Assembly (NCBI GenBank): GCA_964007475.1 | Contig: OZ023274.1 | Location: forward strand, 28,487,090 to 28,551,089 | DNA from: Hybos culiciformis | Lineage: Eukaryota > Arthropoda > Insecta > Diptera > Hybotidae | DNA: 64,000 bases | Direction of reading: 5' to 3' | Shown here: piece after piece, positions 25,196 to 38,900 of the stretch | Position numbering within the stretch: the first letter of the stretch is position 1 | How the letters are laid out: each line of letters opens with the position of its first letter | Notes under the pieces: generated by a model | What the model saw: the letters and a program-made list of their open reading frames with translations, nothing else | Databases searched by the model: none | What the model was told of the DNA's origin: nothing | Position numbers and translations under genes: made by a program

Positions 25196-28100
25196 TTTTG
25201 AGAAATTTAGAAGTCCAAAATATATAATAAGTTAATTTTGTTAATTTTCCATATAAACGAAAATAAAAATATTTTACATTTCAATATAATTATGTCATTT
25301 TAATAATTTAAAAATTAAATATTTTCAAATCAAAATCACATAACATTACAAAAATCATAGATATAATATAATTTTGATGAAATTATATGTATTCCTGTTT
25401 GTATCGGTTCCACATAAAAGTAGGTTTCAAATTTTGTTTTAGACGTTTCAGATTAAAAATTAGGCTATATTGATTGCATTTTTTTAATGCTTTACCAAAT
25501 GAAATAACAATGTAAATAAGCTAGTTTCAGTCATATAAATAAAATTGCTACTTTTCAATAAGGTTTACTACATAACACCACATTCAAAATTGTTTTTTGA
25601 ACTTATTATGTAATTGAACTCAGTGCCATTGTAATTATCAATAACGGTTTCGAACAATCACTTATTGGATTATAACTTTTATGTACGGCACTAATGAGAT
25701 AAGTTCATTTTTACTATAGAAATTAGATCAATTTTGGGTGAAAATCTTTTAAGGATATCAAACATAAACACCAAATAAAGAGCAAACCCAATTGACCATT
25801 TCAGTAGGAAATCCAAATGGATCTCCATGGAAATTGTAAATGAAATTTTTTAGAAATCAACACATTTTTCATATGAAAATGTCAAAAATGAATAAATGTA
25901 CCTAATTAATTAGGATTTTCTGAAGGAAGATTTCTTGGATTCCTTGGTATATTGGGTACAATGGTCAAAATGTTCCAAACCTGGTCAATTGGTAAGATCT
26001 AGCTCTTAATATTCAATTTTTAAAAGGCAGTGTGATTCATATGAATAAAAAGGGACTGACTAATTAAATATGTCAATAGTTTTTTGTTCGACTTATTTAA
26101 TTAAATTAATTCTCAGTTTTAAAATTTTCTAATTCTATACCCACTATACAAAAAAAAATATCTCTAACATTGTCTCTATTAAATCTAAATTTAACACTTT
26201 TTATGTCATTTATGGGATTTTATTTTGTGTATCACATATACACTAAATTGTATCTCAAAAATTATATTATTTATTTAACGCGAAAGACCCCCGTTGTTGG
26301 TAATTTTATTTAACAAAATTTTATAACATTGTGATAGTTCCTGTTTTAAATTTTCTTAAAGAAAAAAATATTATGTTTTTTTTTTCCTTCATCATATTCG
26401 TATTTAAGTAAATCCAATATTTATTTTTTCTATAAAAATGCAATGCTAAAGTTTAATAGTAAATGACAACAAAAACCTCTTTTTTTTAATTAAAAAACAT
26501 AAGACAATAATTTTAATACAAATGTAATATTTGTCTACTCCAAAATGTAATTTCTCTACTCCAAAATGTAATTTGTCTACTCCAAAATTAGTGTCATAGT
26601 TTGTAAAAACTATCATAAGTAAAATTCGTATTGCTACATTACTTAGACTTCATTCTCAATTGCTGGCACATTTTATTAATGTATTAGGTCCATAATATAA
26701 TAAGTATTCCAAAAATTACACTCATGCAAAATTGTAGACAGTTTCACGATAAAGTTAAAATATTTCTGGCTAGCTTTAAATTTGGCGTTTACTCGCAATG
26801 ATTAGCAGACAAAATTGAAGCAAAAATTGAAAACAAAAATATTTTGGGTAGGTAATGTTTACATATAAGTTCATATACATAAAAATAACAAAAAAATAGT
26901 ATGATTTTTCAAATTTGCATCAAAATGAAATGCAACCGCATATAAAATTCATTCCGCGTACAAAGAATTTTTAACACATTTCGCATGTAATCTCATTTGG
27001 TCATCAATGTTAAACTAAACAAAAACAAACAGATAGGTGAAGTGGAGATAAAGGAATAAATTAGTTTATGTGTAGAAAGAAGATAAATGAAAAAAAAAAT
27101 AAATAAAAATAAAAAAATATACACATACTTTTTGGTATATTTTGATTATTATGCATTTTCCAAAAAAAAAATTCATAAAAAAAATCCGACATAAAAAGTC
27201 CCTATTTATTTTTTTTTTGCTAAAATTTATATTTTTTTAATAATTAAATTGGAAGTTTAATGAATTTTCTGTTTCGATTAAATATAAAATTATAAAATTA
27301 AGGAATTTATATAATAGTTTAACTCTTTTATATATTTGTGCTTATTTATGGCGAAATTAAAAATTCAAAACCTAAAATTTAAATTATGAGTAAATATTAA
27401 AAAAAGGCCAGATAAATTGTTATTCAAAATATCAAATTTTTATTATAATCATAATATTAATTCATCTAATTTTATACTTATATACGGAATTCGGGTATTA
27501 ATTAAGTTATAAGAAAAGCAGTCACATATTACTCGTATATTTTTAAAATAACGAAAATATTTATTTCATCCAAAAGAAACTAAATGTTAAAATAAATGAA
27601 TGCACAATGAACACATACCAAAGGTGTTGTAAGCTTATATGTCTTATGTCACCAGCAGGGGAGTCTTAATGTATTTGATCTGTATATCTAAAATATCCAT
27701 TTACGCGACTACATGCATATTGCGTTACATGCTATCATCATTTGCATATAATGTAATAAAGTTTTAACACAATTATGCAAATATAATTTTTGCACACGAA
27801 AAAAAATAAAATTTTTCTCTTTCTAATTTAATAAAAAAAAGTTGTAATAATAAATATATAAATAAATGAATGAATATGCATTTTCAGTTAACGACATTGG
27901 AAAATATGGCGAAAAATAAAAGTAGTCGAACTTTTACTTCAATTTTACTCTTTCCCGCTAGTTTAGAAAATATATGTTATGGAAATATAGGTATACAGTT
28001 TAGGGCCTTTTTAAAGACCAACATTTAAATTTTCAAGCCCTCTAATAAAACTTTAATCTATAATTTTATATAGCTATCAAATGAAGTGACTCAATCTATG

Positions 28101-28450
28101 ACAATATCTACAATAAGAACATTATTAATTTAGCTCAACCCTTAAAAATTATAATTTATATGGTAAAAAATAACCATAAAAAAATATAATATATATCAAT
28201 GCATATATTCAAAACATAAATGGTAAGCCTACATCATTCCAATTAAATATATGCTTTGGCATAAATTGATTGCCGTGTTCATATATGCTGTTTTGCTTCT
28301 GGTGCGTTTGTATAACACCTGAATTGAGAATAAGTTTCAATGAGGAGCTAAAAATGTGATTTAACACTTTTTATAAATAATAAACATAGTGTATTTAGGG
28401 TGAACAGAACGATATTAAATAAAAATTTAAATTTTCTGACAAATATTTAA
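25196..28450. other. Intergenic, non-coding
   Basis: Nothing beyond the 21-bp tandem repeat at 26.5 kb. No promoter for the kinase could be recognised. Confidence 0.6.
26522..26590. repeat. 21-bp tandem repeat, about 3 copies
   Basis: TCTACTCCAAAATGTAATTT starts at 26534, 26555 and 26576, an exact 21-bp period with one substitution (TTTG/TTTC). Confidence 0.85.
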
Positions 28451-29308
28451 CACTAGTCGAAATACCCGGCTTCGCACGGTAGTCCCGAACTTATATTAAT
28501 ATCAAAACGCGTTAATCCAGATTTCGTGCACTGAAAAAAACAGAATTTCAAAATTTGTTAAATAGCCACTTCCCCGGTGCGTTAACACATGCAGTCTTCT
28601 AAATAGTCGATTCGGGTCCAACGCTATAATATTTTATCGGTACATACCTAAATTGCATTTTGTGCACTAAAAAAAACAGAATTTCAAAATTTGTTGAATA
28701 GCCACTTCCCCGGTGCCTTAACACATCCAGTCTTCTGAATAGTCGATTCGGGTCCAACGCTATAATATTTTATCGGAATATACCTAAATTGCATTTTGTG
28801 CACTAAAAAAAACAGAATTTCAAAATTTGTTAAATAGCCACTTAGCCGGTGCCTTAACACATCCAGTCTTCTAAATAGTCGATTCGGGGCCAACGCTATA
28901 ATATTTTATCGGAATATACCTAAATTGCAAAACGGCCTTCTAAGGTAGCCCCCCGTCGGTGCCTCAGATCAAAAATATAACCAATCGGGTCTCTAGACTC
29001 CTTATTTTCAAAATTTTAAAATTTCGAAATTTGTTGTGTAGCCCCCCGGTTGAGGGCCTTTCAACATCCAGTTTTTTAAATAGAGTTTTCGGGTCCAACG
29101 CTACTATATTTTATTGAAATATACCTAAATTTCAAAACCAGCTTCTAAGGTAGCTCCCCCGCCGGGGCCTCGGATCAAAATTTCTCGTACCCTTTAACCA
29201 ATTTGGGATACTTAAGTTCAAAATTTCAGCCAAATCGGTCCAGCGGTTTAGGCGTGATTGAGGACAGAGAAACAGAGAAACAGAGAATTTTCATTTTTAT
29301 TTATTAGA
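28451..29308. repeat. Dispersed element with internal 136-bp tandem repeats
   Basis: Begins CACTAGTCGAAATACCCGGC and ends with a conserved-looking tail (ATCGGTCCAGCGGTTTAGG then GACAGAGAAACAGAGAAACA). Three head-to-tail units start at GTGCACT at 28526, 28662 and 28798, an exact 136-bp spacing, and two degenerate units follow to about 29170. This kind of head and tail is common in insect dispersed repeats, but I cannot assign the class. It encodes nothing convincing; frames inside repeat with the unit. Confidence 0.7.
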
Positions 29309-32300
29309 TTAAAATTTAGAAAATAATATAAAAATTTTGAAATTATACAGAATTCATTCATACAGAAATTACTTTCTTTGATTGCGCACTTCTACACCAT
29401 TATTCTCACGGAAAAATAATTCTTGGTGTACAATTCTTTATATATTTGAGTATTTGACTATTAATTAGTAAAACTAGAAAATTCTTATTAAAACTAAATC
29501 ATTTTTCCATTAAATTGGCTCAAAATTATCATTTTAGTTGTCAGTACATCTTAGATTTTGCTTATTTTTCGAAGCAATAAATAAAGGTACGTGATGTTAA
29601 TCTACGATGTAGCGAATTGATGTAATATGTAAAATATTGAAATACATTCATGTTTAAAAAATCAAAATAAAAAAAAATTATTCACATTATATTCCTTTTT
29701 CTTAACTCTTTTGTATAAACGAAGAAATGGTTTTCCAATATATGCATTTAACACTCATCTTATTTATTTAAATTTAAATATATGTTTTTTATGCTTCTGA
29801 TTGTTTTTCCGGTTAAAATTTTTTAATTTAAATTGACTAAATTTTGCTACTGTTTTTAATTTTTTTTTTTTTGTTTTAACATCAATTAAAATGTGTACAT
29901 ACTACATACACTTCTTATTTTTTATTTTTTTGAAATAAATTCATTCAAAACCAGAGCTTGATGAAAGAAAAACTTATTGCGAAAAAAAATTTTTAATGCA
30001 TAAATAAATGTAGTTTTCAAGACATAATGTATTTTAAATAGAAAATTGTTAGTTATGTCAAAACTTTAAAAAAAAAAGCTTCCATTTTGGAAAATGACAT
30101 TATCGTAAGATAATATAGGACAATAAAAAAAGAAAAGCTTGAATCGTAAGATAAACAAAGTCTAGAGCTGACTACAAAATCATAAACTTTATCCATATAT
30201 CAAACCAAGCTGTAACTTATATTGGGCTTACTCAAGCTACAATTTGTTAAAGAATTTTAAGATTTATAATTTTTTTGAGGATTTTAAAAAACTTCATTAC
30301 AACATTTAGCGTCAAAAAGTATAATTTTTTGGCTTGCACTTAACACACAAAATTATGTGTCCACTAATAATACTTCGTAATACATTCCATACTAACTACA
30401 TATAAGAATATAATATCATGAATGAAAGTTCCATTATTCAGTTTCTTTTCTTTTTTTTTTGTTTGCAATAAAAGGCGGATTTTTTTTATCACAGTAACAT
30501 TATATACCATGTAGTACATGAAGATAAATATTTATAACAAAAAAACCTATGTAAATAAATAAGAAAACACAGGGTGCTTCATTTTGACTTGCGCATTTCA
30601 ATTTGTATATTTACCTACTAAGTCATCTATAAAAATCTAATAATGATTCAATAAAATCAAAAGGTAAATCTGTTTGGACTTAAAACTCACATTATATTAT
30701 TATATTTATTTGTTTTTTTAAAAAACAATTTTTTTGCTACACTTTAACATTTATTATACAGTAAACTAAGTTGTATTGAAAGTGGAATCGGAATTAAAGA
30801 AAAACTTATTCTTTGAAGCTACAATGTATGTACAGAAATAAGTGAAAAAATGTAATTACGGTATAACTACAATTAGTGTCGATTTTAACAAAAAATCTGT
30901 TTGTTTTTTCACAACAAATCAATCATATTTAATACACTTATGTCTCTTGGTCAAATCGTTAGCACAAAAATTGCTGGTATACTTTTACTTTTAATATCTA
31001 TTCGTACAATTATAACAGCAATATTCCATATAATCACTTCAAGAACTCATTTTTTATAACCAAAATAATAAAAATTATAATTTTGTTTTAGCAACTTTTA
31101 GTTTTAGAAAAAAAAATACAAAATTTTGAGCGTACACTGCCAGAAAAAACGCAGTTTATATAATATAGTTATAATGTTTTTGTTTTATTTTATAGCTGAA
31201 TTTCTGCTGAGTTTTGTTTCAGTGTTCTGTTAGTAACTATGTTGCATCACGAAAATATGTTGCGTGATGTTATTAATAAGACATTAAATTCCCACCTGGA
31301 GATTTCAAACAAAATGTAATAGTTTTTGATTTACAGCAGCTTTGTTATACACCACTAGAAACTAACCTTAATTTTTTTTTTATATCTGATAAAGAAAAGA
31401 GCTTACCTTTAATATTGCCTGCCTATCAGTATCAAGCAACAAAATAAAATTTAATTGGCAATAACATTGGGGAACTCAACAATTTCAAAAAAAAAAGAAA
31501 GAAAAGTTATCCAATCACTTGTATTTTATAAATATCTAAGCTAATTTTAGGTTATAGCTTACTATAAAACTACCTCACCGTAAGCAATAACAAATAAAAA
31601 AAAAAAATATGTGTTTTTTGTTTTTCGTAAATTGTGCTTTATCTTTTACCTTGCGATTTTAAATATATACGCAAATATTAAAAAAAAAAATAAATTAAAA
31701 TGGGCATACATCACGCACGGAAGAAATGAATGAAAAAAACTACTATAAATACAATTCATTTTTTTTTTTTTAAATGTAGGAATATAACATATATAATGCA
31801 TATATATGTACATTATATTATTATTATTTTTTTTAATATTATAAAATATTGGATTTATTTCTTTTTTTTTTTTCTTTTAATTCCAATTCCAATGCCAGTT
31901 TTAATAATTCAAATCGCATTTTAGTTTATTAGTTCGCGCACAAAAAACTTTTGCCGCTAATAAAATATATTGTAGAGTTAAAAACGTATTGTTAAATATT
32001 ATATTCTTAATGATTTATTAAATATAAATTAAAAAAATAAATTCAGGACAATAATTCTGTAAATTATTTGAATTTCACTTCATTTTTTTGTTTGCTTCTT
32101 CTTTTGGCGAAAAAAAAAATCCCAAATAAGTATGCTATTGAAACGCTTAATGTGTGCACCAGCATTTTAGTTTAATAATATTTTATATTCTAATTGTAAA
32201 AAAAAGAAAGAAAAAAGAATACCCATAAAATATTGCAATAAAACGAGCTTTTGAACTATCATATTACAATGTTGTCATATTAGGCGTTGAAATTTGTGAT

Positions 32301-34536
32301 CATTTTGTACATGAACAAGATTTGAGCATATATTTTAATATTTTAAGCAAGCTCATTAACTTTTTGTATTTTTATTCAATTTTTATAGTTTTGAAGAAGC
32401 AGTTTCACAATTAAGTTCCCCGTAAATGAGTTTCAATCAAATTAAGTTGAATTCAAAGTACTATTAAAGCTTTCTAGATTTCCCACCACAATATTTTTCA
32501 ATTTGAAAATTAGAACTAGTTGGAATAATTTCTTTTGTTTTTCTTTTTTTCTTTTAGTAACTTTGAAGAAAAGGTTTTCTAATAAAAATTCTACTTCAAG
32601 ATCTAAAATAAAATTAGGCGCGTCTGGTCTAAATCCTTTAAACTAAAAAAATTTCATCCCGCCATAGTTTTCTCAAAATTTTCTCATTTAAGATGTGAAA
32701 AAATGAAAAAAACAAAAATTGAATTAATAAATTATATTCTTTTTTTTTTTACAAAAACCTTAAACTGCATTGGATGTATTTTTCTTTATTTTTTATTTTT
32801 TTTAAATATTATTTTATGATAATATTTTTCGCATATCAAGTATAATTCAAATTGACATTATTAAAGGCGACGACGACGACGATTTCCATAGCACATTTAT
32901 GTAAAACGAATGTATGAAAATAAGCGCGGATTAGAATCATAAAGGACAAAATGCTCATTGGATAATTTATGTTAAAGATTTTTGTAAAAAAAAATTTGTA
33001 TAACATGAAATGCAACAAACAGTTGAATGAAATAAATCTAATGAACAATAATAAGTACAATAACGTATATTTTATATACTTTAAATGTTTTTTATTTTCA
33101 TTTATTTTTATTTTAATAAAAATATATTATTTTTATAATGCTGTATTATTTTGTTTGAATTTATATTTAATCTAGTCTATATAATCAAGAAGGAAATTGT
33201 TTTTTTCTTATACTTACTTACATTAGAAATAGGCAATAGGTAGGTAAGGTACGGTAAATTTTTTTCTAGAAAGGATAGAATTTAAATTTAATTTTCTAGA
33301 AAGGATAGAATTTTGAGATAAAAGAAAATGTTTCGCTTCAGTTTTTGGTCGCTCGATACGTGCCAACAAAAACCCTTTTTTTCAATTCTTATTTATAAAT
33401 TGAAATATGTATATATTAAAGCTATGATTTACATTATAATACTTCGCAACTTAGCTGCCAGTTTGTAAGCGTTTTAGATCTTTTTTTTTAATGAAATCAA
33501 AAATAAACCTCCTTAAATTCGTATTAACAAACTTTTTTAAAAGAATTTTCCGCATTTTCTTATAACACTAAGAAATTCACAGAGAAATATGTTTACACAT
33601 AGGAATAATTCCATACAACTTTTTTAAGTAAGATAAAACTGGTGGGAATTACCTCCTTTTCATAGTATTGCATTGATTTTGATTCAATTTACGCACATTT
33701 TTACAAATATAATCAAATGGAGTTGAACTGAAAAACTTGTATGAAATTATAGCTCTTTATATACTATATTTCTCTGTGGTTATGTCAAGTTTATATAGTT
33801 GATCATGCATTTATATATATATATATATATATTTTTTTAAACATGATTTGTCTAGTTTCTCTATTCGACAATCCTTAATTTGAACACGGTGGTGACTATA
33901 CAAGTTCAAATTTTTGGAATTATTTCCTATTGAAACAACTAAATATCTTATGAATTTTGAAACAAAATTTAACTTACAATAGTAGAATACTATACCTAAT
34001 AGAATTAATAATCATATTTTGTCAATATAGTATACTCTATAAAATTTTATTTGTCGTTAATTTTTTTGAACTGAGATTTTTATAGCCAGCAGGACTAGTG
34101 ATTTGATACAACATTTCAAATTAAGTTTGAATATAAATTTATGCTTTATTTGAATTATAACTTAATCATATGAATAAGACAATAAGAGTATTGTGAAGAC
34201 AATACTGTGATATTGACTGATATACTGCTTACAATTTTTTTTATTTTATTTTTAAATATTGAATTTATGATTATGAGTGAAAATTTCCTTACTAACATAT
34301 GAGCCTAAAAATATTCTATAAAAATTAATATTATGTTGCCTTATAAACTACATAGTAGTTAATAGGTATTAAATAAGAAGATGAAAGCACAATTTTGTTA
34401 AATATGCTCTTTGAAAATATAATTATTATTCAGAAGTATGTAATCATTATACATATAAACTTATACAACATGGTGAATGGAAAATAAGACAAATTATACA
34501 AACAAGACAATAGGATTTAACTTATTTACAATTGTT
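29309..34536. other. Intergenic, non-coding
   Basis: AT-rich; short features only: a GACGACGACGACGA microsatellite at about 32868, a duplicated TTTTCTAGAAAGGATAGAATTT at 33260-33312, and a (TA)n run at 33810-33831. Confidence 0.6.
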
Positions 34537-34544
34537 ATTATTTT

Positions 34545-35267
34545 CAGGTCTGTCGATAGGGGGTGGGAGGGGGTATAATTCCCTGGGCCCACAGAGCTAA
34601 GGGGCCCGCTTGTCTAATTTTTTTGCGACAAAAACAATATACATTATACATATGTGATATTAAGTTTCATGCTTATACATTATACATATGTGATATTAAG
34701 TTTCATGCTTATCACAGTCATTATTGGAAACAATTTACATAAAAAGTCCTTGATGATGGCGTCAAGTAGAATTTTTTGTGATTTGTAATGGAAAAAAATG
34801 GCATGAAAATTTTATCATTAGTAAGTGCATGAAAATTTTATCATTTTAAGGTGTTGTTTTTTTTAGCTTTTTTTCAGAAAATTAATTTTCTATTTCTACA
34901 TTACTAGACATCCAAACTGTTTGTATTTGTTAGACTGTTTGGACTGCGGTCCGAATTTAAATAACCTAGGAGGGGTTGTCGTTACTAATTTTTTGTGGTT
35001 TTTTAAAGTGGTATAAATTAAAGTGGAGTCTACAAATTTTTATATAAAGCAAAAAAACTTTCTGATTCTCATATGATCTTATTTCCTACCCTGTACAGCA
35101 TAATTCTGATTTCATAAGTAGATTTGTACAAATGTACAAAGTGTGACTATTAATGCTAAAATTATGTGTTTAGGAGGCTCAATTAGTGTTATTTTCATAA
35201 CCTTTAAAAAAAAATTGTATTTGTAAAAATCTTTTACCGGGCCCGGTGTTGGCTATCTACGCCCCTG
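34545..35267. mobile_element. Non-autonomous hAT-type element, 723 bp
   Basis: 8-bp duplication ATTATTTT at 34537-34544 and 35268-35275. Ends CAGGTCTGTCGATAGGGG and, on the other strand, CAGGGGCGTAGATAGCC, a hAT terminus widespread in insects. Both ends continue into GGGCCC-containing subterminal sequence. A 41-bp internal direct duplication (ATACATTATACATATGTGAT...) lies at about 34637-34715. No transposase. Confidence 0.85.
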
Positions 35268-35280
35268 ATTATTTTTACTA

Positions 35281-35950
35281 CATTTTTTTTTTTTTATTAA
35301 AGTTACCAAATCACTACTTAGGTGGATGCCTTTTATACTTAAAGAAGTTTGGATTTGATAATGGGGACAGGAAGTTTAGACGGGATTAAAAAGTGAGACA
35401 GTCAGTAGGTGACACTCTTCTGAAAGCGGCACAAGTCGTAAATCAAACGTCCGCTAGCTGTAGGGAACAATTTTGAAGGGAGAGCATTACACATTCTCGA
35501 GGTGCGAATTGATAACGAATCTCCAAAGTTCGTCACATCTGGGAATTTTGACGAAATATGGGTGTGACGTTGAAGCGGCACGTGTTTGGCGTGAAAATAC
35601 TTGAACACGTATCCGTTCCAACAAGGTATTTAATTTAATTGAAAGTGAACCTACATTACGAAGGTTATTAAGTGATGTTAAAGATCTGGTGGTTTGGTGA
35701 TCGTTGATCAATCTAATAGCCCTTCTCTGAACTTTGTCCAGGTACTCAAGATGAGTTTTAGGAGCACCAACCCATATTCATATGTGAATTATATTCTAAT
35801 TTCGGTCGTATGTAGGATTTGTAAATGTTTAGGAGATCAGAGAGGGAAAAGTATTGTTTACATCTTTTTAGAAAAGCTAGATATTTAGCTGCGTTTTTAG
35901 CCTTTTTGAAATATGAATTTTCCAGCTCAGATCGCTGGTTATTTTTGAAT
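35281..35950 (-). mobile_element. 5'-truncated non-LTR retrotransposon (LINE)
   Basis: Reading the minus strand gives AKYLAFLKRCKQYFSLSDLL, then SYIRPKLEYNSHI, then VQRRAIRLINDHQTTRSLTS, TRAASTSHPYFVKIP and SIRTSRMCNALPSK, interrupted by frameshifts. These are the conserved C-terminal blocks of jockey/CR1-like reverse transcriptases. The T-run at about 35283-35296 is its poly(A) tail on the minus strand, so the 3' end is intact and the 5' part is missing, as expected of incomplete target-primed reverse transcription. It adjoins the hAT element at 34545-35267. Confidence 0.85.
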
Positions 35951-38900
35951 ATCTTTATACCTATGAAATTGAAATTTGAAGCTCAAAAATATTTTATGTA
36001 ATTCTTGTGTATAAGATGAGTGATAAAAAAACAAAACTATGTTTTAATAAAGAGATAAATGTAATTAATTACTATTTCTATCTATGAGATAGAAATTAGT
36101 AAATAATTTAATGGCATGAAATAGTTTATATAACACCCAATTTTATTGTGCATATATTTAAAAATATCTATTTTAAAAATTTTAGTTTACAACAATTAGT
36201 GCGCCTAATTAAAAAAAATTCTAAACTTAAGAAAATTGTATAAATTATATAAATTAGTATTAAAAAATACTAAAAATCACCCTTGCAACTTTTTTGTATT
36301 TATCAGAAAAATTAGCTCCAGCATCTGTCGAAATTTACTGACGGAAATACGAAAAAAAATATATCTCTACAACTTTATAAAAATCCACAAAAAAAAAGTT
36401 ATCTAAGGGTGATAATCCTTTTAACAGATATTTACATTTTTCGCTTTATTGTTTCCCATTTAAAAGTATTTACTATTTTACTTTTGTATCAAAATAAGAA
36501 AAAAATAAAATCTTCTTTTGCCTGTATCAACATCAGCACGTACAAAAGAATTACATAAAATAATCAAATAAACGAAAAATTTTCTCCTTCAATGAAGAAT
36601 AAATTTGAACTTTATATAAAAATAGTAATATGTAGTGCGGATTCAAAACAATAACAGTTGTAAATTTTAACTTAAATCCGATTTTCTTGTTTGAATAATT
36701 TCTTTTATATTCTGTGTTCACCATAAATATGTTGTAATGAACTTGTTCTTTTTTTGATTCAAAAATATATAAATTTATATGTAACAAACTAATTTTATAC
36801 ACATAAATATCCTTAAAATGTTCATATTAAAATTGTTGGGTTTTTGTTTTTCCATAGATTTTTTTTACCGGAAATGTTTGCTTCTAAAGAAAATGGAAAA
36901 TATGCTTAGATTTTTGTTAAATATAGACCTTGATGAAAATCTGACGGATGGGGTTTTATTATTATTTTAAATTCTTGTTCTTTATTTTTGTTTGACTTAT
37001 TGACGAACAAGATTGATTGTCTTGATTTGTTGGTTTAGGTAAATATTAATTCGTCATCAGAGCTTTTTAATTCCGATGTTTCAACGCTCAGCTTATGGGT
37101 TCTTTGAATCTTTATCTTATAATAAAAAAAGGAATTAATCTTTTTTTTAGTTTAATTAATTTTTATAATATATTATTGTTAAGTAATCACCCTTATTTCT
37201 GAGCTAGTCTCTACTTCTTAATTTATAATTTAGGTTAACTCACATTAGCTATATTTCTAAGTTTTATCTTATTCCAAAAACAAAAATGAATAGAAGGTTT
37301 TTCAACTTTTCCTTTTACATATGTAATATTCTCTATATATTATATTTTTTTTCTCTTTCTAAGAATAACTCAGTAGATAAGCATATAAGCTATAACTCTG
37401 TAATATTTTAAGTAATATTTGCCTAAGATTAAGGAAACCTGAAATTATATGATAATAAATAAATTAAATTAAATAAAAAATAGTTAAGTAATCTGTGGTT
37501 TAAACCTGGTAGATGAAATAAATAAACAAATAAATAACTGAATAAAAATAAATATTCAGAATGGCTTAATTAAGAAAAATTATTACATTTTCAAAGAGTC
37601 ATTTAACAAAATTTTACAACATTATTATATACTAAATTTCATAGATCTTTGGACGAACCAAAAAGAAAATACTTAGTTTTTATACAAATCATATAAATTA
37701 TTCAATAGAAGATATTTTATATCTTAAGTCGAACATTATATAAACATTTACCATAATTTGACAAACAATTATAATATATAAATTTTATTGGGCATAACAC
37801 AAAACTATTTCCATTATATAGAAAATAAAAATGAAATATTAATTTTAATTAAATTTTTTATATAGTTTTTTTCTAAATTCACAAATTATTCAGAGTAGAA
37901 GCTGCATATCTTATGTTTCTATGATTTTTATTAGGTCGTTAAAATTATATTTCTACACAAAATTAAAAATAAAAAAGATTAAAAATAATGTTAACAAAAG
38001 AATAAATGTGTGTAGCAACTCTATAAAAGTTTTCAAAATAACAAAATTATTAAAAAATACAATATTTTATATTTATTTTGAAATTGATAGTAGCAACTGT
38101 ATTGTGAAAATTTGAATTTTAACAAACCAAAAGTTTTTTTTGGTAAACTCATTAATATCTGATTTAAAAAAAAGAAGACTAGCATAGCGCCATCGTACTT
38201 AGAATAAAATTCTAATTATACAATGAGTTTTATAAATAGAGCCTATAGGCGTATAGGACGTCCTTTTTTCTATTGTCGTCAATAAAAATGAGAAAAGGTA
38301 CATCAAGTTTTGAAAAATGTGAAAATAAAGTGTCTAATCCACAGGATTAGGGAAGTAGAAATAAATATAAATAAATAGTAATAATAAAAAAACAATAATA
38401 ATAATTTATCCAAAATATGTAAATTATGCAGAATTTTTTCCAAAAGTTAATTCTGCATCGGTGTACATTTTGACTTAGCTAAGAATCACATACCGCTTTC
38501 TATTATATGAGTCTCGGAGAATTACCCTTGAGGTGAAATTGTACACAAAACTATATTTGCTTATCTCAAATTTTTGCTAAATAATCATCAATAATTTCGG
38601 AATAAAATGGCCATCAAAATTAACTCTTAAAAATTTGTATTCATTAAAAAAAAAAAAAAAAAACACTTTTACTTTAATTTTGAACATACTAAAAACTTTT
38701 TTAAAATTTACCTAAAATGGTTTTCATGCGAAATTCTTGGATAATGAATATATCAAAAAAAAAAACCTAATAATAGTTATAATTTGACAACAGAATCAAT
38801 TTTTATATAAATTTCGATGAACAAAATTGATTTACTGAAGATGACCTCCTACTATCATCATTATTTATCAAAAATTTGATAGATCATTTTTCAAATCAAT

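Noticed and set aside
28684..28893. 69-aa minus-strand frame
   Set aside because: It lies in the 136-bp tandem repeat and repeats its own sequence.
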